DNA of 64,000 nt. Origin: Tessaracoccus flavus. GTDB taxonomy: Bacteria; Actinomycetota; Actinomycetes; Propionibacteriales; Propionibacteriaceae. The notes under the pieces were generated by a model. The model was given only the letters and a program-made list of their open reading frames with translations. It made no database searches and was not told the DNA's origin. The stretch lies in contig NZ_CP019605.1 in NCBI RefSeq assembly GCF_001997295.1, forward strand, positions 2,356,001 through 2,420,000. The letters are read 5' to 3'. The translations under genes were made by a program, and so were the position numbers. This document shows positions 53,447 through 61,416 of the stretch, one piece after another (position 1 is the stretch's first letter; every line of letters starts with the position of its first letter).

Positions 53447-54172
53447 TCACGAGTTGACGGCTGAGCTCACCCCGGTCGCGACCTCGCGAACGTCGGCGAC
53501 GCCGACGCCGTCGGTCCCGAAGAGCATCACCTCGCCGTACCGTTGCGACGGTAGGACGCAGGCGGCGACGCCACCGACGAGGCCACAGAGGCCACCGTCG
53601 ATAGCAGTGGCGTCAGTCATGGAACTGCGCCAGTGATCGAGCCCCATGCTGTCGGCACCGAGTGAGGTCACCGTGATGGTGTCCTCCGGGCTTCCGCCCG
53701 CCTTGGTGTAGGCGACGGGCCCCAGTTCGTCGTCGGCCGACCATAGCCCGACGGTGGACGGCAGATCCTCCAGCGCGAGTTGGCCCGACGGCAAGGTGTC
53801 GGCGGCGCTGAGCTCCGCCTTCGCCGACGCGTCCGGATCGAGCGCCTCAGTGGCAGCTCCGGGCGGCGGCGCCTCCGACGCGCTCATGACTTCGGGCCCG
53901 CTCGCAGCCTGCGTGGTCTGGGTCCACGAGGCGGCCAACGATTCGCTCGGAGTCAAGGCGTCCACGGTCGTCGCCGTCACGTCCGGTTGCGTCACGCCGT
54001 CGGATGGAGTCGTCAGCGCGGACGCAGACGGCTCTAAGGACGGGGCGACGGTGGGGCCCGGGGACGGGACGGAGTTGCCACCGCTCAGCGCCAGGACAGC
54101 GACGACCGCCGCCACGGCGACCAGAACCGCCACGGCGGCGACGATGCGGCCAGCAGCCCTCTCTCGGTTCAT
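53447..54172 (-). CDS. Membrane-anchored extracytoplasmic protein, function unknown
   Basis: A 241-residue protein. Residues 9-30 form one membrane helix (IVAAVAVLVAVAAVVAVLAL). A Ser/Thr/Pro/Ala-rich linker to about residue 130 follows, then a small beta-rich domain (STVGLWSADDELGPVAYTKA, LCGLVGGVAACVLPSQRYGE) with two cysteines that may pair. It is therefore likely exposed on the cell surface. I do not recognise the family. It lies downstream of the 77-residue membrane protein, same orientation. Confidence 0.68.
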   Translation of the reverse strand: MNRERAAGRIVAAVAVLVAVAAVVAVLALSGGNSVPSPGPTVAPSLEPSASALTTPSDGVTQPDVTATTVDALTPSESLAASWTQTTQAASGPEVMSASEAPPPGAATEALDPDASAKAELSAADTLPSGQLALEDLPSTVGLWSADDELGPVAYTKAGGSPEDTITVTSLGADSMGLDHWRSSMTDATAIDGGLCGLVGGVAACVLPSQRYGEVMLFGTDGVGVADVREVATGVSSAVNS

Positions 54173-54196
54173 CCGGATTCCCCCTCGGACCCCAGC

Positions 54197-54430
54197 CTAG
54201 TACCGGACCACCACGACGCCCAGACCCGCCGTCGGCGGGCACGCCCTGCCCCCGTCGTCCTGACGGAGAAGGAAGAACACCATCATCCCGACGACGAGGG
54301 CCAGCAGCACCGCCGCCACAACGATGTAGGGGCCGAGTTTCCGAGCGCCGCGACGCACCCGTTCGGATGCCGAGCGGTCGTGGCTCCACACATGGCTGCC
54401 TCGGCCACCCTCTGCTGGGAGTTTGCTCAA
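54197..54430 (-). CDS. Small membrane protein (77 aa)
   Basis: A 77-residue protein starting at TTG (54430) six nt after AGGAG. A basic N-terminal half (RSASERVRRGARKLG) is followed by one hydrophobic span (YIVVAAVLLALVVGMMVFFL) and a short tail with one cysteine. The frame is open upstream to 54574 but overlaps ispF there and has poor composition. It lies between ispF and the next secreted protein. Function unknown. Confidence 0.6.
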   Translation of the reverse strand: MSKLPAEGGRGSHVWSHDRSASERVRRGARKLGPYIVVAAVLLALVVGMMVFFLLRQDDGGRACPPTAGLGVVVVRY

Positions 54431-54512
54431 CTGACGCTCCTGGGATCGGTCCGACCACCAGCCTAGGCTCTGGCAGGAGCAATCTTCGGGCTGCCGGCAC
54501 CGCCGAAAGTTG

Positions 54513-54995
54513 TCAGTCTTTCGGGGAGCGACCAGTAGCCAGCAACGCGACGGCCATCGCGGCAACACCCTCACCGCGGCCGGTCAGGCCGAGGCCGTCG
54601 GTCGTCGTCGCGCTCACCGTCACAGGTGCGTCCAGGGCGGCGCTCATCGCCGCCTCCGCCTCGGCGCGCCTGGGAGCCATCTTCGGTCTGTTCCCGATCA
54701 CCTGGACGGCGACGTTCGCGATGTCGAAGCCCGCGGCGCGCACCCGCCGCGCCGTCTCGGCCAGGAACGCGGCGCCACTGGCACCGGCCCATTCGGGGGC
54801 GGAGGTCCCGTAGTTGGATCCCAGATCGCCGAGGCCCGCCGCGCTCAGCAGCGCGTCGCACGCCGCGTGGGCCGCGACGTCGCCGTCGGAGTGCCCCGAG
54901 AGGCCGGCCTCCTCCTCGGGAAAGTGGAGACCCGCCACCCACATGGGTACCCCGCGCTCCAGACGGTGGACGTCCGTTCCAATACCGACCCTCAT
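54513..54995 (-). CDS. ispF: 2-C-methyl-D-erythritol 2,4-cyclodiphosphate synthase
   Basis: A 160-residue trimeric zinc enzyme of the MEP isoprenoid pathway. Metal ligands: [12 protein letters not shown] (Asp8, His10) and [19 protein letters not shown] (His42). [10 protein letters not shown] and the C-terminal [20 protein letters not shown] are standard. It overlaps ispD by 4 nt, so the two are co-translated. Order carD-ispD-ispF matches mycobacteria. Confidence 0.96.
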   Translation of the reverse strand: MRVGIGTDVHRLERGVPMWVAGLHFPEEEAGLSGHSDGDVAAHAACDALLSAAGLGDLGSNYGTSAPEWAGASGAAFLAETARRVRAAGFDIANVAVQVIGNRPKMAPRRAEAEAAMSAALDAPVTVSATTTDGLGLTGRGEGVAAMAVALLATGRSPKD

Positions 54996-55690
54996 GGACG
55001 GCGCCTCTCTTCCAGGATTGCCGTGGCGACGACGAGGTCCGCGGGCGTGGTCACCTTCATGGCGTCGGAGTGCCCGGGAACGAGCGTCACGTCGAGTCCT
55101 ACCAGCTCACACACGGCGGCGTCATCTGTGACCTCGAGCCCACGGACACGGGCGTGCTCGTGGGCGTCCCGGAGAGCCCCGAGTCGCGCGGCCTGCGGCG
55201 TCTGCACGGCCCGCAGCGCCGAGCGATCGACGACGACGGAGCCGGAAGCTGTCAGTTGCCGAATCGAGTCCGTCACGGGCAGGACCGGCACCGCGGCTGC
55301 TGCGCCGTCGGCTATCGCCTCGACGACGGAGGCCACGAGCGCCGGCGGCACCAGCGCTCTCGCCGCGTCATGAACAAGCACGACGGCGTCGTCGGACGCA
55401 TTGAGCGCCTTCAGGCCCAGCCGTACCGATTCCTGCCTCGTCGAACCGCCCGCAACTATCCTGAGTGGCGCCCGCAGCCCTGCCAGCGCCTGCTCGAACG
55501 GCGCGTCCATACCGCCGGGGATCGTCACGACCACCTGCTGCACGCCGCCGGCGACGAGCGCCTCGGCGGAAAGCCGGACCAGCGGCACACCCGCCAACTC
55601 GACCAGCGCCTTCGGGACGGCGGCGCCGAGGCGGGAACCGGAACCGGCCGCCACCAGAACGGCGACGACCGGTTGATCAGTAGAGTGCAC
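54992..55690 (-). CDS. ispD: 2-C-methyl-D-erythritol 4-phosphate cytidylyltransferase
   Basis: A 232-residue MEP-pathway enzyme activating MEP with CTP. The nucleotide loop is [20 protein letters not shown], followed by [26 protein letters not shown] and [16 protein letters not shown]. Residue order and length are typical. It lies 5 nt from carD and overlaps ispF by 4 nt, so the three probably form one transcript. Confidence 0.96.
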   Translation of the reverse strand: MHSTDQPVVAVLVAAGSGSRLGAAVPKALVELAGVPLVRLSAEALVAGGVQQVVVTIPGGMDAPFEQALAGLRAPLRIVAGGSTRQESVRLGLKALNASDDAVVLVHDAARALVPPALVASVVEAIADGAAAAVPVLPVTDSIRQLTASGSVVVDRSALRAVQTPQAARLGALRDAHEHARVRGLEVTDDAAVCELVGLDVTLVPGHSDAMKVTTPADLVVATAILEERRRP

Positions 55691-55695
55691 GGGGG

Positions 55696-56181
55696 TCAGG
55701 AGGCGAGGACCTCGTCGAGCATGACCTCGGCCTTGTCCTCATCGACCTTCTCGGCCAGCGCCAGCTCTGCGACGAGGATGGAGCGTGCCTTGGCCAGCAT
55801 GCGCTTCTCCCCGGCCGACAGGCCCTTGTCGCGGTCGCGACGCCACAGGTCGCGCACGACCTCGGACACCTTGATGACGTTGCCCGAGTGCAGCTTCTCC
55901 ATGTTTGCCTTGAAGCGGCGCGACCAGTTGGAGGGTTCCTCGGTGTGCTCGGCGCGAAGCACGGAGAACACCTGCTCCAGGCCGTCCGCGTCCACGACGT
56001 CGCGCACGCCGACCAGATCGAGGTTGCAGGCAGGAACACTGATCACCAGATCGTTCTGGCCGATAACCCTCAGCACCAGGTAGAGCTTGTCTTCGCCCTT
56101 GATGGTCTTGTTCTCGATGTCTTCAATGACAGCCGTCCCATGATTGGGGTAAACCACCGTCTCGCCGATAGAAAAAGTCAT
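55696..56181 (-). CDS. carD: CarD transcriptional regulator
   Basis: A 161-residue RNA-polymerase-binding protein that stabilises open promoter complexes in actinobacteria. The RID domain is [20 protein letters not shown] and [20 protein letters not shown]. The C-terminal helical domain has the conserved tryptophan in [20 protein letters not shown], which wedges into promoter DNA. A TAGGAT box and GAAAGGGG upstream support the start. It is divergent from the LpqE-like gene, as in M. tuberculosis. Confidence 0.97.
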   Translation of the reverse strand: MTFSIGETVVYPNHGTAVIEDIENKTIKGEDKLYLVLRVIGQNDLVISVPACNLDLVGVRDVVDADGLEQVFSVLRAEHTEEPSNWSRRFKANMEKLHSGNVIKVSEVVRDLWRRDRDKGLSAGEKRMLAKARSILVAELALAEKVDEDKAEVMLDEVLAS

Positions 56182-56340
56182 ATTGTTTCAGACCCCTTTC
56201 TAATGGCCCATCCTACCAGGGGAGGCTGCGCCGGGCCCAGGGTCCATTTCCGGGCGAAGCACCCCGACCGTGAAAGCGCGTCGCCAACGCCCGTGCACAT
56301 GGTTAGGATGGGCACACCTACGCCCCCACCCGGAGGATCC

Positions 56341-56829
56341 ATGAGCAAGAGCCCCAGCCGACTGGTCGCTGCGGTCGCGTCCGCGGCCATCGCCGTCTCG
56401 CTTAGTGCGTGCACCGCCGGACAGTGGCAGTACGACGCTCCGCCGGCCGCCGGCGTCCAGGAGGACCTGGGCGGGGTCAAACTGCGCAATGTTCTGATCC
56501 TCACCGACGGCAGCGACGCCGTTCTGCTCGGGGGCATCGCCTCCCGCGATGAGGACACTCAGGTCACTGGCATCACGTACTCGCCCGAGCAGCCCGACGG
56601 CACCTACGGCGAGCCTCAGGAGTTGGCGTTCGAGGTGGACATCCCCAAGGGTCAGACAGTGTTGATCGACGGCACCGACAGTTCCTTCCCCGCCGAAGGG
56701 CTCACGGTGGGTCGTCTCGCTGATGTCACCGTCAACTTGGCCGACGGCGGCGCCGTCGACATGCTCGTGCCTGTCTACTCCTCCGAGCACTCGGACTTCG
56801 TCGAGGCGTGGGAACAGGCCAGGGCCTGA
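56341..56829 (+). CDS. LpqE-like lipoprotein
   Basis: A 162-residue secreted lipoprotein. The signal peptide (MSKSPSRLVAAVASAAIAVS) ends at the lipobox LSAC. The mature domain (VKLRNVLILTDGSDAVLLGG, LAFEVDIPKGQTVLIDG, DVTVNLADGGAVDMLVPVYS) is a small immunoglobulin-like beta fold similar to mycobacterial LpqE. GGAGG precedes the ATG. As with LpqE, it is divergently placed next to carD. Function unknown. The frame opens upstream through carD antisense, but this ATG is clearly the start. Confidence 0.82.
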   Translation: MSKSPSRLVAAVASAAIAVSLSACTAGQWQYDAPPAAGVQEDLGGVKLRNVLILTDGSDAVLLGGIASRDEDTQVTGITYSPEQPDGTYGEPQELAFEVDIPKGQTVLIDGTDSSFPAEGLTVGRLADVTVNLADGGAVDMLVPVYSSEHSDFVEAWEQARA

Positions 56830-56835
56830 CCCCGG

Positions 56836-57513
56836 TCACCCCTCGTACTTGTAGCCGAGCCCCCGCACGGTGATCAGCCGCTGCGGGTTGGCAGGGTCCT
56901 TTTCGATCTTGCTGCGGAGCCGCTTGATGTGGACGTCGAGCGTCTTCGTGTCGCCCACATAGTCGCTGCCCCAGATCCGGTCGATCAGCTGGCCGCGGGT
57001 CATCACCCGGCCGGCGTTGCGCAGCAGCAGCTCGAGCAGCTCGAATTCGCGTAGCGCGAAGCGCACCTCCACCCCGTCGACGGTCACCTGGTGGCGCTCC
57101 ACGTCGACGCGCACGCCGTCTGCCTCAACCACCTCGGGCAGCAGCACCTGGTCCTGGCCCCGACGCAGCACCGCCCGGATGCGGGCAACCAGCTCCCGGT
57201 GGCTGAACGGCTTCGTGACGTAGTCGTCGGCACCGATCTCCAGACCCACCACCTTGTCCACTTCCGAGTCCCGCGCCGTCACCATGACGATCGCGACGTT
57301 CCCCCGCGACCGGAGCTGCCGGCACACCTCGACGCCCGACATGCCCGGCATCATGAGGTCGAGCAGGACGAGGTCCGCGCCCGAACGGTCGTACTCGGCG
57401 AGTCCCTCGGCGCCGTCGGCCGCGGTGGCGACCTCGAACCCCTCCTTGCGCAGCATGAAGCTGGTGGCGTCGCGGTAGGAGTCCTCGTCCTCGATGATCA
57501 GGATGCGCGTCAT
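56836..57513 (-). CDS. regX3: Response regulator RegX3/PhoP type
   Basis: A 225-residue OmpR-family regulator. The receiver domain has phosphoacceptor Asp in LVLLDLMMPGMSGVEV, switch Thr in AIVMVTARDSEVDK and Lys in DDYVTKPFSHRELVAR. The winged-helix domain contains LLLRNAGRVMTRGQLIDRIW and VDVHIKRLRSKIEKD-like sequence (LDVHIKRLRSKIEKDP). It overlaps the kinase gene by 4 nt. With PhoU divergent, this is the phosphate-starvation system. It is orthologous in place to mycobacterial RegX3 and streptomycete PhoP. Confidence 0.93.
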   Translation of the reverse strand: MTRILIIEDEDSYRDATSFMLRKEGFEVATAADGAEGLAEYDRSGADLVLLDLMMPGMSGVEVCRQLRSRGNVAIVMVTARDSEVDKVVGLEIGADDYVTKPFSHRELVARIRAVLRRGQDQVLLPEVVEADGVRVDVERHQVTVDGVEVRFALREFELLELLLRNAGRVMTRGQLIDRIWGSDYVGDTKTLDVHIKRLRSKIEKDPANPQRLITVRGLGYKYEG

Positions 57514-58685
57514 GAACTGGATTCCTCCGTGTCGGGTTGATCGCCCGGGTGGGCGGGTAGCTGCAAGGTGAAGGTGGAGCCCTGGCCGGGTCGGGACCAG
57601 ACGCGCACGGACCCGCCGTGGGCCACTGCGATGTGGCGCACGATCGACAGGCCCAGCCCCGTGCCGCCGCTCTGCCGCGAGCGTCCGTAGTCGACCCGGT
57701 AGAACCGCTCGAAGATGCGCTCCTGGTCCTCCGGCCTGATACCGATGCCGTTGTCGGAGACCTTGATCTCGACGACGGGCACCCCGTCAACGGTGGTGGG
57801 AATGACGCTCACCGCGACCCTGGCCCGCTCGTCGGAGTAGTTGATGGCGTTTTGCACCAGGTTGCTGACGGCGTCAACGAGCTGCCAGCGGTCGCCCATG
57901 ACCGACACTCGGGCGGTGCTGGCGAGAATCAGGTTCACGTGACGCTTGTTGGCCCGCTCCTGGGACCGCGCGATCGCCTCACTGACGATCTCGTCGACGG
58001 CGACGAGCTCGCGCGTCAGCATCGGATCGGACGATTGGAGGCGGGACAGGTCGATGATCTGATTGACCAGCTCAGCCAGCCGTGCGGCCTCGACCTGCAT
58101 TCGGGTCGCGAAGCGCTGGACCGACTCCGGATCGTCGCTGGCCGCCTCGATGGCCTCCGCCAGAACGCTCACGGCACCGATCGGGGTTTTCAGTTCGTGC
58201 GAGATGTTGGCGACGAAGTCTCGGCGGACGGCGTCGACGCGGCGTTGGGCGGACTCGTCGTCGGCGATGACCAGTACGTTGTCATCCACCATCGGTGAGA
58301 CCCGCGCGGCGAGCTCAAGTCCCTCGACGCCCGGGTGTGCGGCCCGGACGATCGGCCCTCGGTACTGCTCCCCCGAGCTGCGCACCGCCCTGACCCGATC
58401 CAGCAGTTCCGGGAAACCGACGCGGTTTCCGCGCGCCAGTCCGAGCGCCTCCCCCGCTTCGTTCACCATCAGAATCTCGTCGTGCGGACCCACGAGGAGC
58501 GCGCCCGATGCGACGGTGGACAACACGTCGCGGAGCTCTGCAGACGCCTTCTCGGCCTGCCGCTGCGCCTCGAGCTGACGCCACCCCTCGCGCCCGCGGT
58601 ACACCAGATAGACGAACAGGCAGCAGGTCAGAGCCAGACCTGCGCCGATGAGGCCTGCGAGGGCGGGGTGCATGTCGATCATCAT
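57510..58685 (-). CDS. senX3: Sensor histidine kinase SenX3/PhoR type
   Basis: A 391-residue kinase from the ATG at 58685 (ATGs at 58682 and 58673 are alternatives). One membrane helix (LAGLIGAGLALTCCLFVYLV), a PAS-like domain (HDEILMVNEAGEALGLARGN), HisKA with phosphoacceptor His in FVANISHELKTPIGAVSVL, and HATPase motifs (LVQNAINYSDERARV, KVSDNGIGIRPEDQERIFER, GTGLGLSIVRHIA) are all present. It phosphorylates RegX3 under phosphate limitation, usually restrained by PhoU and the Pst transporter. The upstream divergent region holds a PHO-box-like repeat. Confidence 0.92.
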   Translation of the reverse strand: MMIDMHPALAGLIGAGLALTCCLFVYLVYRGREGWRQLEAQRQAEKASAELRDVLSTVASGALLVGPHDEILMVNEAGEALGLARGNRVGFPELLDRVRAVRSSGEQYRGPIVRAAHPGVEGLELAARVSPMVDDNVLVIADDESAQRRVDAVRRDFVANISHELKTPIGAVSVLAEAIEAASDDPESVQRFATRMQVEAARLAELVNQIIDLSRLQSSDPMLTRELVAVDEIVSEAIARSQERANKRHVNLILASTARVSVMGDRWQLVDAVSNLVQNAINYSDERARVAVSVIPTTVDGVPVVEIKVSDNGIGIRPEDQERIFERFYRVDYGRSRQSGGTGLGLSIVRHIAVAHGGSVRVWSRPGQGSTFTLQLPAHPGDQPDTEESSS

Positions 58686-58744
58686 ATGGTCCGGGCTGGT
58701 GCCCCTGGCCACCGATCGCACTCACCAAAGCCCGTGCCCCGAGA

Positions 58745-58788
58745 CTTCACGCCCCGTTCACCCGATCGTCACCCGCAGTCAACACGCC
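58745..58788. promoter_or_regulatory. PHO-box-like 11-bp direct repeats between senX3 and phoU
   Basis: Consecutive 11-nt units CTTCACGCCCC, GTTCACCCGAT, CGTCACCCGCA and a weaker GTCAACACGCC occur in exact register. Streptomycete PHO boxes are 11-bp direct repeats with a conserved GTTCACC-like core. RegX3 autoregulation and control of phoU is the obvious inference. Confidence 0.6.
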
Positions 58789-58874
58789 CGTTGGACCGCG
58801 CTGGAAACCTCCTCAGAGAGTCGGCCCCGGCTAGACTTGCCTGTTGTTCTGCCCGTCTCATAGAGGAGCCCACC

Positions 58875-59540
58875 ATGCGCACCAGCTACCACGAGGAACT
58901 CGACTCGATCCTCGACAGCCTCGTCCACATGGCCGGGCTCGTCGAAGTGGCCATCAGGGACGCGTCGGAGTCCCTGCTGTCCGCCGATCTCGGCCTCGCC
59001 GAGTCGGTCATCAGCAAGGACATCGAACTCGACCGCATGCACGAGGAGATGGAGTACAAGTGCCTCTCCCTGCTCGCGCTCCAGGCCCCGGTCGCAGGCG
59101 AACTGCGCACGATCGTCTCCGCCATCCGCGTGGTGTTCGAACTGGCCCGCATGGGCGACCTTGCCGCGCACGTGGCCAAGATCGCCCGACTCCGCTACCC
59201 CGCCACTGCAGTGCCCGAGCGATTCGAGGCCGGATTCAGGGAGATGGCGTCCATCGCCATCGAGATCATCGATCTCGCCCGGCTATCGATGGCGGCACGC
59301 GACGTCAAGGGTGCCCACCGGCTCGCCGAGATCGACTCCCGGATGGATGAGCTGCGTCGTGAACAGTTCACCCTCATGCTGAGCGAGGATTCCGACATCT
59401 CGATCGAAGGCGCCGTCGACGTCGCGCTGCTCGGACGCTACTTCGAGCGCTTCGCCGACCACGCCGTCGCCGTCGGCCGTCGAGTCATCTACATCATGAC
59501 GGGCCAGGTTCCGGAGGGCGAGGACTGGCCGAACGCCTGA
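58875..59540 (+). CDS. phoU: Phosphate transport system regulator PhoU
   Basis: A 221-residue all-helical protein with two three-helix repeats: MRTSYHEELDSILDSLVHMA, SKDIELDRMHEEMEYKCLSL, LRTIVSAIRVVFELARMGDL, and in the second half VDVALLGRYFERFADHAVAV with GRRVIYIMTG. The E(D)xxxD metal-binding clusters are kept. It restrains SenX3 when phosphate is plentiful. GAGGAG precedes the ATG. The gene is divergent from senX3 and is followed by two phosphoglycerate mutase genes. Confidence 0.95.
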   Translation: MRTSYHEELDSILDSLVHMAGLVEVAIRDASESLLSADLGLAESVISKDIELDRMHEEMEYKCLSLLALQAPVAGELRTIVSAIRVVFELARMGDLAAHVAKIARLRYPATAVPERFEAGFREMASIAIEIIDLARLSMAARDVKGAHRLAEIDSRMDELRREQFTLMLSEDSDISIEGAVDVALLGRYFERFADHAVAVGRRVIYIMTGQVPEGEDWPNA

Positions 59541-59607
59541 CGCGTCTGGCCATGGTTGACCGCGTCGCCTCGAGCGGCTTGGGCGGAGCGTCAGGAAGAA
59601 TGGCCCC

Positions 59608-60345
59608 ATGGGAACCCTGATGCTGCTCCGCCACGGCGAGTCCACCTACAACGCACAGCAGGTTTTCACCGGGCTGCTCGACGCCGGCCTCACCCCCGCT
59701 GGTGAGGCGCAGGTGGCGGTCGCGGCTGACCTCATCCGAGGAGCCGACCTTCGACCCGACGTGGTGTGGCAATCGACGATGCTGCGCTCGCTCCGCACCA
59801 CTGAGTTGCTCCTGTCCCACCTGGGTCTGGAGGACTTCGATCCGCGCTCGACGTGGCGGCTGGTCGAGCGGGCCTACGGCGTGCTCACCGACCTACCGAA
59901 GAGGGAGGCCCGCCACCGCTATGGCGACCACGCCTTCCACGAATGGCGCCGCACCATCAACGGTCGCCCACCTCACGCCACCGCCGAGCAGGTGGCCTCT
60001 TGGACCGATCCTGCGCCGGTGGCCGAGCGCGGCTCGCTCCCTGCCGGGGTGGGGGAATCCCTGGCAGACGTCATCGAGCGGGTCCGCCCCTGGTGGGACG
60101 AGGATGTACACCCCGACCTGGTCGCAGGCCGCACCGTCTTCGTCGTCGCCCACGGCAACACCCTGCGCGCGCTGGCCGACGTCGTGCTCGGGCTGAGCGA
60201 CCGGGAGGTGGAGGACCTCAACATCCCGGCCGGTCATCCGTTGACCCTGGAGTTCTCCGACGGCCGACCCGGCTCCCCGCGCTACCTCGATCCGGACGTC
60301 GCGCAGCGTGCGGCGGCCGCTGTGGCGGCCGAGGGCGGCACCTGA
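59608..60345 (+). CDS. GpmA-like phosphoglycerate mutase paralogue
   Basis: A 245-residue histidine-phosphatase-superfamily protein, a diverged copy of the next gene. LMLLRHGESTYNAQQVFTGL has the phosphohistidine motif, VERAYGVL the catalytic Glu, and VFVVAHGNTLRAL the second His; WRR is also kept. Differences: the region of the substrate arginine (LLRRAIHTA in GpmA) is MLRSLRTTE, and [13 protein letters not shown] is PKREARHRYG. It may act on another phospho-substrate. AAGAAT lies 6 nt before the ATG. It is 41 nt upstream of gpmA. Confidence 0.8.
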   Translation: MGTLMLLRHGESTYNAQQVFTGLLDAGLTPAGEAQVAVAADLIRGADLRPDVVWQSTMLRSLRTTELLLSHLGLEDFDPRSTWRLVERAYGVLTDLPKREARHRYGDHAFHEWRRTINGRPPHATAEQVASWTDPAPVAERGSLPAGVGESLADVIERVRPWWDEDVHPDLVAGRTVFVVAHGNTLRALADVVLGLSDREVEDLNIPAGHPLTLEFSDGRPGSPRYLDPDVAQRAAAAVAAEGGT

Positions 60346-60374
60346 CCCCTCCCTACCGGCCGGCACCGTGGCTG

Positions 60375-60380
60375 TAGGGT
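60375..60380 (+). promoter_or_regulatory. Putative -10 box (TAGGGT), leaderless promoter of gpmA
   Basis: TAGGGT ends 6 nt before the ATG at 60387 (TGTCCC between), inside the 41-nt gap after the paralogue, giving gpmA its own promoter. Confidence 0.45.
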
Positions 60381-60386
60381 TGTCCC

Positions 60387-61136
60387 ATGACCGCGAAGTT
60401 GATCCTGCTCCGCCATGGCGAGAGCGAATGGAACGCCAAGAACCTGTTCACCGGCTGGGTGGACGTCGACATCAACGAAAAGGGCGTCGGTGAGGCCGAG
60501 GCCGCTGCCGGGCTGCTCAAGGCCGAGGGCCTGCTCCCCGACGTGCTGCACACGTCCCTGCTCCGCCGCGCGATCCACACGGCGAACATCGCCCTGGACG
60601 GCTGCGATCGCCACTGGATCCCGGTGCGCCGCCACTGGCGCCTCAACGAGCGTCACTACGGCGCCCTCCAGGGCAAGGACAAGGCCCAGACGCTCGAGCA
60701 GTACGGTGAGGAGCAGTTCATGCTGTGGCGCCGCAGCTACGACACTCCCCCGCCGCCGATCGACGTCGACGACGAGTTCAGCCAGCACCATGACCCGCGC
60801 TACGCCGACATCCCCGAGGCCGATCGCCCCCGTACAGAGTGCCTCAAGGACGTCGTGGCACGGCTCCTGCCCTACTGGGAGGCGCACATCGTCCCCGATC
60901 TCGCCGAGGGCAAGACGGTGCTCGTCACCGCCCACGGCAACTCGCTCCGGGCTCTCGTCAAGCACCTGGACGGGATCTCCGATGAGGAGATCGCCGGCCT
61001 CAACATCCCCACCGGCATCCCGCTCTACTACGAGCTCGACGAGGACTACAAGCCGGTGACGCCGGGCGGACGCTACCTCGACCCCGAAGCCGCCAAGGCG
61101 TCCATCGAGGCCGTCAAGAACCAGGGCAAGAAGTAG
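60387..61136 (+). CDS. gpmA: 2,3-bisphosphoglycerate-dependent phosphoglycerate mutase
   Basis: A 249-residue glycolytic enzyme interconverting 3- and 2-phosphoglycerate. All signatures are present: [65 protein letters not shown] and [17 protein letters not shown]. Length is the family norm. It lies next to the phosphate-sensing genes, a placement shared with mycobacteria (gpm1-senX3-regX3). A strong hairpin terminator follows. Confidence 0.97.
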   Translation: MTAKLILLRHGESEWNAKNLFTGWVDVDINEKGVGEAEAAAGLLKAEGLLPDVLHTSLLRRAIHTANIALDGCDRHWIPVRRHWRLNERHYGALQGKDKAQTLEQYGEEQFMLWRRSYDTPPPPIDVDDEFSQHHDPRYADIPEADRPRTECLKDVVARLLPYWEAHIVPDLAEGKTVLVTAHGNSLRALVKHLDGISDEEIAGLNIPTGIPLYYELDEDYKPVTPGGRYLDPEAAKASIEAVKNQGKK

Positions 61137-61164
61137 CTCTCGGTCCACTCTGATAATCACCACT

Positions 61165-61197
61165 CGAAGGGCCCCGCCTCACGGCCGGGGCCCTTCG
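61165..61197 (+). terminator. Hairpin terminator after gpmA
   Basis: CGAAGGGCCCCG (61165-61176) pairs perfectly with CGGGGCCCTTCG (61186-61197). The T run is poor. Confidence 0.6.
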
Positions 61198-61205
61198 GCG
61201 TCGTT

Positions 61206-61386
61206 AGACGGAGCGGTGTCGTTATCACTGCTCAGGAACCTGGCCCCTGAGCTTGTCGTTACGGCCAGGGCTGTGGTCGCCGCCCTAGCGGTCGGGGCGG
61301 CGGTAGGGAACGGGGCCGTAACCCTTCGACGGACGTTCCTCGCGCGAGCGCTCGTCACTGCTCAGGGACCGACTCGACGGACGGTC
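61206..61386. repeat. Composite palindromic repeat cluster C
   Basis: About 180 bp filling the convergent gap between gpmA and the AI-2E permease gene. CCTGAGCTTGTCGTTACGGC, a GC-rich core (GTCGCCGCCCTAGCGGTCGG), then CGTAACCCTTCGACGGACG and CACTGCTCAGGGACCG. The unit is inverted relative to most units in clusters A and B, and its left arm has decayed. No gene is present. Confidence 0.8.
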
Positions 61387-61416
61387 TGCACGCGCAGGCA
61401 GCCGCCATCAATCGGA

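Noticed and set aside
54431..54574. Longer start for the 77-residue membrane protein
   Set aside because: The extra 48 codons overlap the end of ispF and encode Arg/Cys/Trp-rich sequence; the TTG with AGGAG six nt upstream fits better.
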